Assembly: GCA_021234155.1 (NCBI GenBank)
Contig: JAJEKV010000008.1
Location: 2,232,307 to 2,296,306 of the forward strand
DNA length: 64,000 nucleotides
Source of the DNA: Isoetes taiwanensis
Taxonomy: Eukaryota; Streptophyta; Lycopodiopsida; Isoetales; Isoetaceae
Direction of reading: 5' to 3'
Shown: positions 54,965 through 64,000 of the stretch, piece by piece
How positions within the stretch are numbered: the first letter of the stretch is position 1
Layout: every line of letters begins with the position of its first letter
Translations under genes and position numbers: made by a program
The notes under the pieces: model-generated
Database searches by the model: none
What the model was told of the DNA's origin: nothing
Seen by the model: the letters and a program-made list of their open reading frames with translations, nothing else

Positions 54965-57487
54965 TTAATAATTAATTGTAACTGCGCAGCAAATGGTAAT
55001 ATCTTTAACATGGTTTAGTTGAATTATTAATTGCCGCGTAAAGATAGTGGCCCAGGGCATAAGCATGCCCTTTGTAGATAAAATAACTCGGATCAGCCAC
55101 TTCTTGGACAACGTATGCATGTTGGATGCCATCATCTTTTTCTTTAAGTGCAAGAAGATGACGTAATATGAAGCTTTTGCGCCCTTGATGCTGTACTGAT
55201 TGGCAACCTTATATATGCCATATTCCTCAAGATCAAAATCTTGATAATATAGAAAAGTAGATGCATCAGGAAGTTGTAGAGCATGTTGCACCAAAGTAGT
55301 AGTAATAAAGAATGGCCCTGTGTGGAATGTGGTAGCTGAACATGTATCTGGATTGTAAGTATTTATGAAATAAATGATGTTTGGATTAGGTGAAGCAAAA
55401 TCTAGCTTCACAAACTCAAGCAATCGCGCTCTTTCAAGCAACTTAAGAGCTTCATCATTTAAGGTAGGCAGCTTATGAAAATGAAGACATGGCAATGACA
55501 GATAATAGAGTGGTGTTGTGAACATGTGAATTCGCATGGGAGCCTTGGACTTCATCTTGAATTGGATCTTTTTAATTACAAATGATTGGATAGCAGGGGC
55601 TTGGGAAACTTGGCCATCATGTTTGAATGCAAAACCCTTGAAGTTTACTTTTTTGGGTGTAGCATAATGTTGATGCCACCATCTTCGTTGTTCGATGTGA
55701 TATCGGGCTCGTTTTTGTTCATGTAGAAGGCGTCCCATAATCTGATTTCCTTTGCCAGATTTTCTCCCTAAACCCACAATAAAAACAATTTTGTGGGGTG
55801 TCCAATAACCAATCTGATACATAGCATTCATAAACTGTAAATTTGAAAGTACGTGCATGGATGGGTCTGCCCACCAATGTTTACATGCAGGTCCTGGTAA
55901 TGGTAAAAGCAATAAATGCAATTCAGCTCGTTGAGACTTGGCAGTCTCTAGTTTGAACATAAATCCCCTTCTTGACGTGTATTCTTCCCATTCCCAAAGA
56001 TAAAGAGTGAAATAAGGTCTTTCAAGAGTTAGAGTATTTGGCCGCTGCCTTTTAGTGGGTTGTACCATATTAATAGATAATGTGGTCCGCGCATGATATG
56101 GTTTTAATCGGGATCCATTGATCAATGATGGCCATAAGTGTCCATCCAAATCTTTCAACTGCACAGACCCATTAGTATTCAATTCTTCAATGATAAATGG
56201 ATCTAACCAATGTATTTTTAGTTTCCCAGGATATTTGAAAAACCTGGAATCATAGAGTAAGACTTTATCACCCTTTTTGAAGTTATGGCAACGTAATTTA
56301 TGATCAAACCAAGCTTTTTGACAATCCTTAGCAACTTGTTGAGCCCAAACAACTTGTTGCCTAGTCTCATCCAATAGTTCTAGTTTGAGAAGCCTATGTT
56401 CTAAGGATTGTACATCCCCTAGCCTCTCTTTGATAGCAATACGTAGACTAGGTATGACAAATTCAGCTGGTAAAACTGCCTCTACACCATAAGAAAGTTG
56501 AAATGGTGTTTGTCCAGTTGCACACTTGAAAGTGGTACGATATGCCCACAATATGGCAGGCAGTTTGGCCTCCCAGTCAATACGAGTAGAATCACAAACT
56601 TTGCGCATGATATTGATGAGAATTTTATTAGTTGATTCTGCCTATCCGTTGGCACGGGGATAATATGGAGTAGACTTCCTATGCATGATGAGAAAATCTG
56701 TTGTAAGTATTTCCATAGTCTCATTGATAAAGTGCACACCATGGTCTAATACAAGTTCAATTGGGCATCCAAATCTACTAATGACTTACTGGTATAGTAC
56801 TTTGGCTACACTCTTAGCTATGTTGCCTTTCAAAGCCCTGGCTTCCGTCCATTTGGTATGATAGTCAGTTAAAATTAATATGTATTGGGCTCTAGTATAT
56901 ATTGCAGGAGGTTTTATAGAGCCAACAAAATCCATGCCCCATTTCTCGAATGGGCCTAAAGGTAAAATTGGATGTAATGGCATGTAATTACGTGGTCCAA
57001 GGTTCCCTATGCTTTGGCAGTTATTGCAAGTTTTGGCCCAAGCAAAAGCATCCTTGAATAGAGTAGCCCACCAAAACCCATTCTGGAGTATCTTCTTTGA
57101 TATGAGTCCACCAGAAAAATGCCCTCCTCCAATGCCATCATGGGCTTCTCTCAGAAGGTCATTAATCTCATGGGCCAAAATGCAACGACGTAAACACATG
57201 GTCTTTGCATTTCTTATATAGTTGTCCTGATATGGAGCAGCTTTCTTCACAAGGTCTCTCCTTTGGGAGATGTCCATTCCTTTAGGACAATCTCCTGTAG
57301 CCAAATATTCCACAATTCCTGCATGCCAAGGTGGTACTGCGTTTACTCTAAACAGATTAGCATCAGGGAGTTCGTCATTTATGCCCATTGGTGGTTCCCC
57401 GTTGGAAATTCGTGATAAATGATCAGGTACAGTGTGAGAAGTGTCTGGTTTAAGGACAATCTTAGACGTATACTCCTGTAATATCAA
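54965..57487 (-). pseudogene. Integrase with a 375-residue C-terminal extension (element D)
   Basis: Integrase zinc region AHEINDLLREAHDGIGGGHF and CNNCQSIG lies in frame 57487-56786. First aspartate WGMDFVGSI; second in VLDHGVHF; the glutamate follows YPRANG and a TAG (56642) where CAG is expected. The 547-codon frame 56608-54965 carries ILWAYRTTFKCATGQTPFQL and the usual end RLKPYH at residue 172. It continues for 375 more residues that have no place in standard integrases: KIVFIVGLGRKSGKGNQIMG, basic RRWWHQHYATPKKVNFKGF, and an end GMLMPWATIFTRQLI. Function unknown; weak resemblance of the end to domains in plant Athila-type accessory ORFs is only an impression. Confidence 0.75.
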
Positions 57488-57489
57488 TA

Positions 57490-58596
57490 ACCAGTAGTAT
57501 ATTCATCCAATCACACATGGTTTGTTACTTAGATATAATAACGCTTGGTGATCTACATAGAACACAAAGAAATTGCCCAGGAGATAATGTCTAAACTTTT
57601 GGACCACATATACCATGCTAAGTCCCTCTCGTTCTGTGGTAGAATAATTTTGTTCAGCTTTACTAAGTTGCTTGCTAGCATAATAGATTGGTTGATCTCT
57701 GTTAATTGCAGTTTTTGAAGCATCAATTTGTACATGAAATGGTTTGTCCCATTGTGGTGTGATCAGAATAGGTGCTTTTGCTAATATTTCCTTTAAATTG
57801 ACAAAGGAATCTTGACATTCATCAGTCTAGATGAACTTTTTGTTGGAGCTTGTTAATTCACTCAACGGGGTAGCAATCTTAGAGATGTTTTTCCCAAAGC
57901 ATTTGTAATGGCTTACTTTTCCGAGAAAACGTCGAAGTTGAGTAATATCACTTGGTGGAGGCATTTCTAAGATTACTTTGACTTTGTCTAAATCTGTAAC
58001 CAGTCCTTCCTTACAAATTATATGGCCTAATAATAAAACATGAATTACCAAAAATGTGCACTTTTTTGGATTTAACAAGACTCCAAATTCTCGACATCTT
58101 TGAAAGCATTTTTGAAGCCTATGCAAATGTTGAGACCATTCGCTAAAAATGGTAAAGTCATCGAGGAAAATCTCCATGAAGGTGCCAATATATCCTTTGA
58201 ATACTTGCAGCATAATCCTTTAAAACAAAGATGGGACATTGGAAAGTCCAAAAGGCATGACACGATAAGCATAGGTTCCAAATTGGGTAATGAATGTCAT
58301 CTCTGATCTTCACGGTGGATACGGATTTGATTGTATCCAGTAAATCCATCTGTGAATGAGTAGCATTCATGGCCAGCAACATTTTTAGTCTGTAAATAGC
58401 AAAGGAAAGGAAAGTGATCCTTTTCGGTGACTTCATTCAACTTGCAATAATCAATGCATACTCTTAATTTTCCATTCTTTTTCTTCACAATGATCACAGA
58501 TGATACCCAATCACTAGTTTCCACTTCATAAATAAATCCTACTTGTAGCAAACTTTGTATTTCTGTTTCGACAGCTTGAGCATAACTAGGATTCAT
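57490..58596 (-). pseudogene. Reverse transcriptase and RNase H of element D
   Basis: RT: ETEIQSLLQVGFIYEVETSD, VSSVIIVKKKNGKLRVCIDY, FTDGFTGYNQIRIHREDQ (58596-58297). Then IFLDDFTIFSEWSQHL with the catalytic DD and LLNPKKCTFLV (58213-57827). RNase H: HVQIDASKTAINRD..IYYASKQLSKAEQNY (57740-57640) and RHYLLGNFFVFYVDH. A frame change at about 58290 and stops split the frames. Confidence 0.8.
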
Positions 58597-58953
58597 CCTA
58601 TATGCTCATTGATACACGAGTTTTGCATTTGGCATAAGGGGTATTCTCGATTGACAAGTATCTGGATTTTATAATCGCTATAGTCTAAATCTTGGTAGCT
58701 CCATGCAAAAATATGAGCACCTATTTTAGTCTTCCAACAATAAAGTTTATTTCTTGTAATATTCCATGGTGGTAGTTGTGGGCTAAACCTATTTTTATTA
58801 TTTTTCTTTTCCCTCGGTTCTTGGTGAAATGTTCTGGATATTCTTGGACAGCTTCTACCATGAGACATGAACATGTTTTTCTTTTTTATTTCTTGAATAA
58901 AGATTTACATGCTCCAAGAGTTTAAGGTCTCTTCAAAATCTTTGTCCACCCTC

Positions 58954-59603
58954 TTAAACCATGTGTAACTTTGGTTTAGGTGATAGTTTGGCCTTTTTGG
59001 GTAGATTGATTTTAGTCAGCTTTCCATCCTTGGCCAAGCTTAGTGTATCATTGCACCAATCATGTAAAGCTCTAGATTGTCTTAACCATGGTCTACCCAA
59101 TAGAAGCTGATAATCCATCACATTAACTTGGGTGTCTAGGACGGCAAAATCCTGGCAGAACTCTAAATCCCCAATCATAAAGAGCACAGATTTCACCAAG
59201 AGGTTGCACTTTTTGTTGGTCTGCCATTTATTTGTCAAAGGGGCTTTTTGTAAGTCTTTAGATCTAAGTCTTTCCTCAATGTGTTGGTCACGATATTCAC
59301 CCCAGCCCCACCATCAATGGGTACATTGGGTATTATGAGACCATTTATTTCTACTTTTACCATTGGATTGTTCTTATCCATCGGCTCAGATTTATAGGTT
59401 GCAATTATATGACGGGTTTGATATAACTCAACAGGTATTCCCAGTTCAGACACATATGTTCCTAAGAGTCTGAGAGGTACTTGAATTAATGTTTCTTGCA
59501 CCACCTGACTCAATTGTTTCAAACGAGCTGGAAATCCATCAATGAAACAGGCAACCACATCTTCCTGATGGAGTTCCGGTTGCATCTGATTGGCAAGTTC
59601 CAA
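58954..59603 (-). pseudogene. Protease region of element D
   Basis: Gag end/protease frame 59603-59235 contains PNVPIDGGAGVNIVTNTLRK, with D-G-G in place of D-S/T-G, as in Tat/Athila-type proteases. The next frame (59238-58954) has MDYQLLLGRPWLRQSRALHD, the conserved flap-to-helix region. It precedes a poorly preserved linker (58874-58600) to RT. Confidence 0.75.
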
Positions 59604-59609
59604 TACTCA

Positions 59610-59940
59610 TAAAGAAAAGTTTCTTGGATGTTCTCTTGGTTTGATTTGTAATGCACGAACCTCATCCTTTAACTCTTTATTTGTAGGCGTGGTTTGGAAT
59701 AAAATTTAAGAATAAGGTTCGCATCTCAGACCAACTTGTAAAATTGGCTGAAGATCCATTGATCCAATCTGCTGGCTTTCCATCTAGAGTAGTAGGAAAT
59801 AACATTAATCTATGAGCATCAGTATCCTGCCCATTCAAAGAACTGATATTTTCAAATTGTCTAACATGTGTTTTGGCTTGGTACTCACAGGTCTTAGCAG
59901 AACCATAACGAGGATAGGGAATGATAGGTTTAGATATTAG
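59610..59940 (-). pseudogene. gag remnant of element D
   Basis: Minus-strand stretch reading HRLMLFPTTLDGKPADWING and WSEMRTLFLNFIPNHAYK, the capsid-like core of plant Ty3/gypsy gag. The frame is broken on both sides. No zinc knuckle is visible. Confidence 0.6.
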
Positions 59941-60153
59941 AGCAGGTTTCAGATGAAGGCATGGTAAAAATATTTTTTAAATCTGGCAAAATCTCAGAAT
60001 GTCTATCAGTAGCTCTTCGCTCTTCGCTCACGTCTCTCCGCTCTTTCTAATTCTTGTTTTTCCCGCAATTCTTTCCGCTTTTGCCTTTCTTCAGCAAGGC
60101 TTTTGTACATAAAAAAAATACAGTTTATCACAAATCTATGCACTCAATGCCTT

Positions 60154-60171
60154 TCCCCGGCAACGGCGCCA
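60154..60171 (-). other. tRNA-Asp-type primer binding site of element D
   Basis: Minus strand TGGCGCCGTTGCCGGGGA, the PBS known from Athila/Tat elements. It lies four bases inside the presumed LTR end at 60176. Confidence 0.85.
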
Positions 60172-60175
60172 AATA

Positions 60176-60720
60176 TGTTAGAGGTCTGTCACTCCTCTAG
60201 CACATAACACACATATTACAATCTACCAGCATCAAACACTTAATAAACCGGAGATTGGAATTGAATGCAAGATCAGTGACATACCCAGGATGCATTTAGC
60301 CAGCCGTGAGTTCTCCCATGCTTGCAATATTAACATTCAGGGAAGGAATTTGCTCCATTGCCTATTTTGCAAATGAAGAATGAATTAAGAGATAGAGCAA
60401 GACAAATCATTCTAAACAAGAATTGCAATTCATTTCACAAGACAAGTAATAAATTTCCATTGATTTCATAGCAAGTACAAGAAGATAATAACATGGAATA
60501 CATGGAAGAGCAGAGATGGTAAGAAGATAATAACATGGAATACATGGAAGAACAGAGATGATGTCGCACCAGAAGACACCGTCGATTCGACCAAAAGCTC
60601 CGGCACGAAAACGCTCCTCAAAAGTTCTGCTTCCTCTGTTTTAAAATGCCGCCTTTTCTCTTTCTCTAAAACCGTTTCATATCTTAAGCCAAAAAGGCAT
60701 TTTATTTTTATATTTTTAAT
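60176..60720 (-). repeat. Presumed 5' LTR of element D, outer end unresolved
   Basis: Ends (minus) in CTAACA at 60176, with a short inverted pair GTTAGAGG/CCTCTAGC at 60177-60202. The outer TG cannot be placed because no 3' LTR survives for comparison. Contains a 42-base tandem duplication (60481-60522 and 60523-60561). Confidence 0.45.
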
Positions 60721-61081
60721 AAGCCAAACAAGTTACGATGTCCTCCATCGCTTTTTCTTTTGGTTTTTTTTGTGCATGTTACTTAAGATAAGGGCACTTT
60801 GAGATAAAGGTATATTTGTGTTTGCCTTATCAAAATTTTCTATGTTGGCATTATAATTCCCCTGTTGCCTTGTTTTAAACCTTAAACGGGTGCGGTGCAT
60901 GAGTGTATATATTTGTGTGTTTTTGCATTTTGTATATTGGAACAGTTTGTCGGCCAGATTGATTGCCGCCACAGTTTTTCCTCTAAAACCCTTGGTAGGG
61001 TTTTTAATCCGGTAGTAATCCTATGTGGCGCTTTTTGTATTGGGTCCCATAGACCCGATTGGTCTCCGTGGACGATAAAAA

Positions 61082-61104
61082 TACCTTCCTTCCTTCCTTC
61101 CTAT
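61082..61104 (+). repeat. TTCC microsatellite, possible retroposon tail
   Basis: CCTTCCTTCCTTCC after GACGATAAAAATA. The preceding 180 bases (GGTCTCCGTGGACG and so on) have no other copy here. A retroposon 3' tail is possible but unproven. Confidence 0.4.
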
Positions 61105-61209
61105 GTTACTTGTCTTGTTTTCTTTAACCACAACTAAAATATCTTCCTACTTGTCTTTAACAACTTAATAAAATATCTCCCTACTTGGCTTTAACAACTT
61201 ATAACAAAT

Positions 61210-61620
61210 AACAGTCAGAGTCTTCATCACGACGTCTTGCCCGCTTTGAAGTATGTTGGTGGTTCTTCTTCAACTAGCTCCAAATCCCCAACACATACAA
61301 AAATTTGCCCGCACAAGAGTCTTGAAGAGTAAAAATTTTAGGTTCCAACTGCGGAGTCCCACTGTAACATTTGCTCAGCATATCATATAGTGCCGCTTTC
61401 CCATCTGTGATTCTTTTCCTGACACATTCAGTTTGAACATATCTCCAATCCCAGATACTTATAGCTAACTACTATGTCAAACTTTTTTCCTTGATACATA
61501 AAATCGGCCGCGCTAATCGCACCAAATACTATGATCTTTAACTTGTTCAGATTCACTTTAATACTCTTTTCCATGCAAAAGTGTGTGATTATCAAAGTGT
61601 CCTTGGAATTTTGTTGGGAT
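61210..61620 (-). pseudogene. LINE reverse transcriptase remnant
   Basis: The minus-strand frame 61640-61428 contains MEKSIKVNLNKLKIIVFGA and FDIVVSYKYLGLEI, the conserved 'VN..KTK...F ... F..V..YKYLG' block of non-LTR RTs. A following frame has GKAALYDMLSKCYSGTPQLE. Highly degenerate. It belongs to the same broad class as the fragment at 52905-53280, but overlap cannot be tested. Confidence 0.7.
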
Positions 61621-61639
61621 GTATGCGATAAGGCCAACA

Positions 61640-61666
61640 TAGATAGATAGATAGATAGATAGATAG

Positions 61667-61753
<87 letters not shown>
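61640..61753 (+). repeat. GATA microsatellite (about 28 units)
   Basis: Uninterrupted except for one GAGATA slip near 61664-61670. It lies at the 5' edge (minus sense) of the LINE remnant. Apparent open frames across it (YLSI repeats) are artefacts. Confidence 0.98.
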
Positions 61754-61759
61754 ATAATT

Positions 61760-64000
61760 TTTTACGTCATGCCACATTGGCAGCATCCATGAAGACATAT
61801 GATGGACCCCCATAGACTTGAACACAATATCTCTTAATTGCTAACCCAATGGACGAGCCAGATTATCTTGACCTTGAAACTGCGCCCCTAAGAGAGTCGA
61901 GGACCCCAATCTCAGAAGCCTTCATGGTTGCTTTAACCTTGAATTTGGCAATATTTCATCCATGATTCATAAGTTAAGCATATGCTACATAAGCAATTGG
62001 CCTCAATAAAGCAAGCAACTTCTTTGCAAACTCAGAATGCATGGAGATTCAAATGATTCTGTGAAATGAGTATCCTAATCAAGCTTTAGTGATTGGCTAA
62101 CGAAAGATCTATAATAAGTTTGATATTCCCCAAATCAAGATCTATTGTCTCTTGTTCAAGCAAATGATAAATTCCTGAACTCTATCATTCATACTGCTCT
62201 CTGAAACATTTGGAAATCTAGAAATCATGTGCTTTACGGTAAAAACTACAATCATAAACAAATTGCAGATCTATATGGCTCTTTGCTCATACTGTTGGGA
62301 GATGAAAATACCTTCCAGGCCTTTTACAACAATGACTGGCCTGCTAATTTTTATGTCTTCGAGACTACAGAGCCTTCAATGGATACTTCAATTATATCTT
62401 CTTTGATGAACCATTTGTTTTTTTTTTTTTTTTTTTTGAAAGAAAGAAAATTTTATATTCATAAGATTGGAAATATTATAACAAATAATGATCCCTCGTG
62501 GATCAAATAAAAATTAAGTACAAAAATCCCACATGGATCAGATACCATAACTGAAGCTTCCGTACTTATAGAGGTCTCTCTCAACCTCTTCTTCTACCTA
62601 GTTTGTACTACAGGATCCAAATCAACATCTTCCAAACTAGGGAGAATACTACAGGAGTCAAGTACATATTTTCCAAAAGCTGCAGATATACCTTGAATGC
62701 TCAAAGTCCTCTTGCAAGAATAGAGAAGATGAGAAAAGAAACAGAAGTAACATGAGAAATCTGCTACATTTCTCAAAGAAACTGCCAATGCCCCTAGATT
62801 TTGATCAGAACTGCAAATTAGTTAGCCAGAATATGAACCCAAATGAGATGCTGCATTGTCGGGAAGTGAAACAATCAACCTGAGGCTAGCTCCCCGGGGA
62901 TCCACCTTCTTTATAAGGGATATGCCACCTGCGTGCATAGGGTAGCCGAAAAACCCCTAGTATACGTGTTTCTGATAGGCAAATTTGACCCCTTTCCAGT
63001 TGGTTTTACAACTAGGAGAACATCCCAAGACCCCTATGACCCCTAGTATACATACGGAAAAGGGTAAAAAATTGCCCCCTCCCATTGATGCACGTGCTTT
63101 TGACAGGTTCCACAAGGTGACGCCCCCTTGGGCTAGCTAGACACATAAGCCCAGCCACCGGACTCCCCAGCTATTAGTAATATGAACCCAAATGAGATGT
63201 CGCATTGTCGGGAAGTGAAACAATCAACCCGAGGCTAGCTCGACACATAAGCCCAGCCACCAGACTTCCCCTCAAAAGTCTGGCTTATGATATGAAGGCG
63301 TCATCCTGTCCACAACATATCCCTAGCTCGACAATCACAATTGAGTCCATTTCTTTTAACGGATCTGTAGAATGGATCAAACTACTCTGTTCTTTTCAAG
63401 AAAAACAACTCTAGACCTTTCTGCTAGCAAGAAAGAGCAAAAGGAATAGAAGGAAATCAAACTGCTGTTTTAAAAAACCTGGAATAAGATGAGACTGCAA
63501 GTAACCAAATAACTAGAAGTATTCTTTCCTCAAGGGCTAAACATGATTTCGCTCCACCTTATGGACACATATATCCTTTCGGTGTGTTCCTATCAGTTGA
63601 AAATAGGCAGTCTCTGCAACTTTTCAGGCCGACTCAATCGCAAAGATCCAGATATGAGAAAGATATGGCCTATTCCACTGGCTGAAAGTCTTTGGATTGC
63701 AGAAAAATCACAAAAATCTGCCAAGATCCTCCATACTTGCAAGGAAACATAATGCATCTGATGCATTAGAGCAAAAAGATCCACGTTAGTGGATTACCTG
63801 TAAGCCTTTGAGAGAACCGCCCTGAAAAAGACTTCAAGAAAAAGAGGAACCAGCAGCCTTGATTTGTGCAGATCCTTTAAATTGGCAGAAAGAGTCTCCA
63901 ACTAGCCCTATGGATTTCAAATTCCCTCAAGAAGCCAGCAACAGTGCCGGATTGAGAGAAGAGGAGGGCGGCCTCCCTTTTCTCCCGCCGCCTTAGGCCC
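61760..64000. other. Right end, short direct repeats, no defensible gene
   Basis: A 62-base direct repeat (62830-62891 and 63179-63240) and a 38-base one (63131-63168 and 63233-63270). A poly-T tract at 62418-62438 is followed by GAAAGAAAGAAAATTTTATA, like the reverse of a retroposon A-tail. Open frames at 62229-62510 and 63543-63784 have no recognisable domain. Confidence 0.45.

Larger units (their letters stand above)
53301..60720 (-). mobile_element. Ty3/gypsy element D (Tat/Athila-like) with extra 3' coding region
   Basis: Minus-strand element: 5' LTR from 60176 upward, tRNA-Asp-type PBS 60154-60171, gag remnant, protease 59603-58954, RT 58596-57827, RNase H to about 57490, integrase, a pol extension ending 54965, and a separate ORF 54957-53301. 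No chromodomain. PBS type and protease/RT style (PIDGGAGVNIV, FLDDFTIFS) place it in the non-chromovirus OTA/Tat-Athila side of plant Ty3/gypsy. The 3' LTR is missing; a LINE fragment follows directly. Confidence 0.8.

Noticed and set aside
61592-61825. Protein with YLSI repeats
   Set aside because: Pure translation of the GATA microsatellite.
62229-62510. 93-codon plus-strand frame
   Set aside because: Looks protein-like for about 60 residues, but runs through a poly-T tract, and no splice site or homologue could be named.
63543-63784. Overlapping frames on both strands at the right edge
   Set aside because: Neither has domain features; they shadow each other and have no gene context.

Overview
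The window looks like nuclear DNA of a land plant with a large, repeat-rich genome. A homosporous fern is my best guess, inferred from the style of the one intact pentatricopeptide repeat (PPR) gene and from very low gene density; a lycophyte or gymnosperm is not excluded. There are no bacterial-type operons. Most of the 64 kb is transposable elements, nearly all broken by frameshifts, stops, truncation or later insertions.

Left part (1-33976). A 7.8-kb segment is present twice in tandem (536-8317 and 8318-16085). Its right end is the start of a long LTR (family B, TGTAACGATCC...), which is itself interrupted by a second Ty3/gypsy element (A, LTR starting TGTTATGCC). In the second copy, element A is complete in outline (15636 to about 27010): long LTR, primer binding site, gag, protease, RT/RNase H, integrase, chromodomain, polypurine tract and 3' LTR. 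The 3' LTR of A is split by a 3.13-kb insertion with the signature of a Helitron (23141-26273, minus orientation) that seems to carry host gene fragments. After A the family B element resumes (end of its 5' LTR, PBS 28840, gag to chromodomain 28974-33455, 3' LTR 33473-33976). I therefore read 14974-33976 as element B with A nested in its 5' LTR and a Helitron nested in A.

Middle (33979-42964). A second family B element (C) lies in the opposite orientation, fused tail to tail with B, so B and C form a very large imperfect inverted repeat. A 5'-truncated Ty1/copia element (36631-40432, plus strand) replaces about 735 bp of C's pol.

Gene island (42965-49965). A PPR protein gene (45191-46909, minus) and the last exon of an unidentified gene (48027-48424, minus) are the best host-gene candidates. 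A short-LTR, non-coding retroelement (48463-49965) abuts that exon.

Right part (49966-64000). CACTA-like end motifs, a gypsy RT remnant, a LINE 3' end, and then a minus-strand Ty3/gypsy element of a different lineage (D, about 53301-60700). D has a tRNA-Asp-type PBS (Tat/Athila-like), a pol frame with about 375 residues beyond the normal integrase end, and a separate sense ORF downstream of pol encoding a long coiled-coil protein. This 3' coding region is the most novel thing here. The last 4 kb holds a LINE RT remnant, a long GATA microsatellite and short direct repeats, with no gene I can defend.

Technical caveat. Differences between repeat copies cluster at CAG/CTG/CCG/CGG trinucleotides, the plant CHG methylation context. 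Part of the apparent decay (frameshifts in A and in the tandem copies) may be read or consensus error at methylated sites, and part may be real C-to-T mutation (several stops are TAG where CAG is expected).
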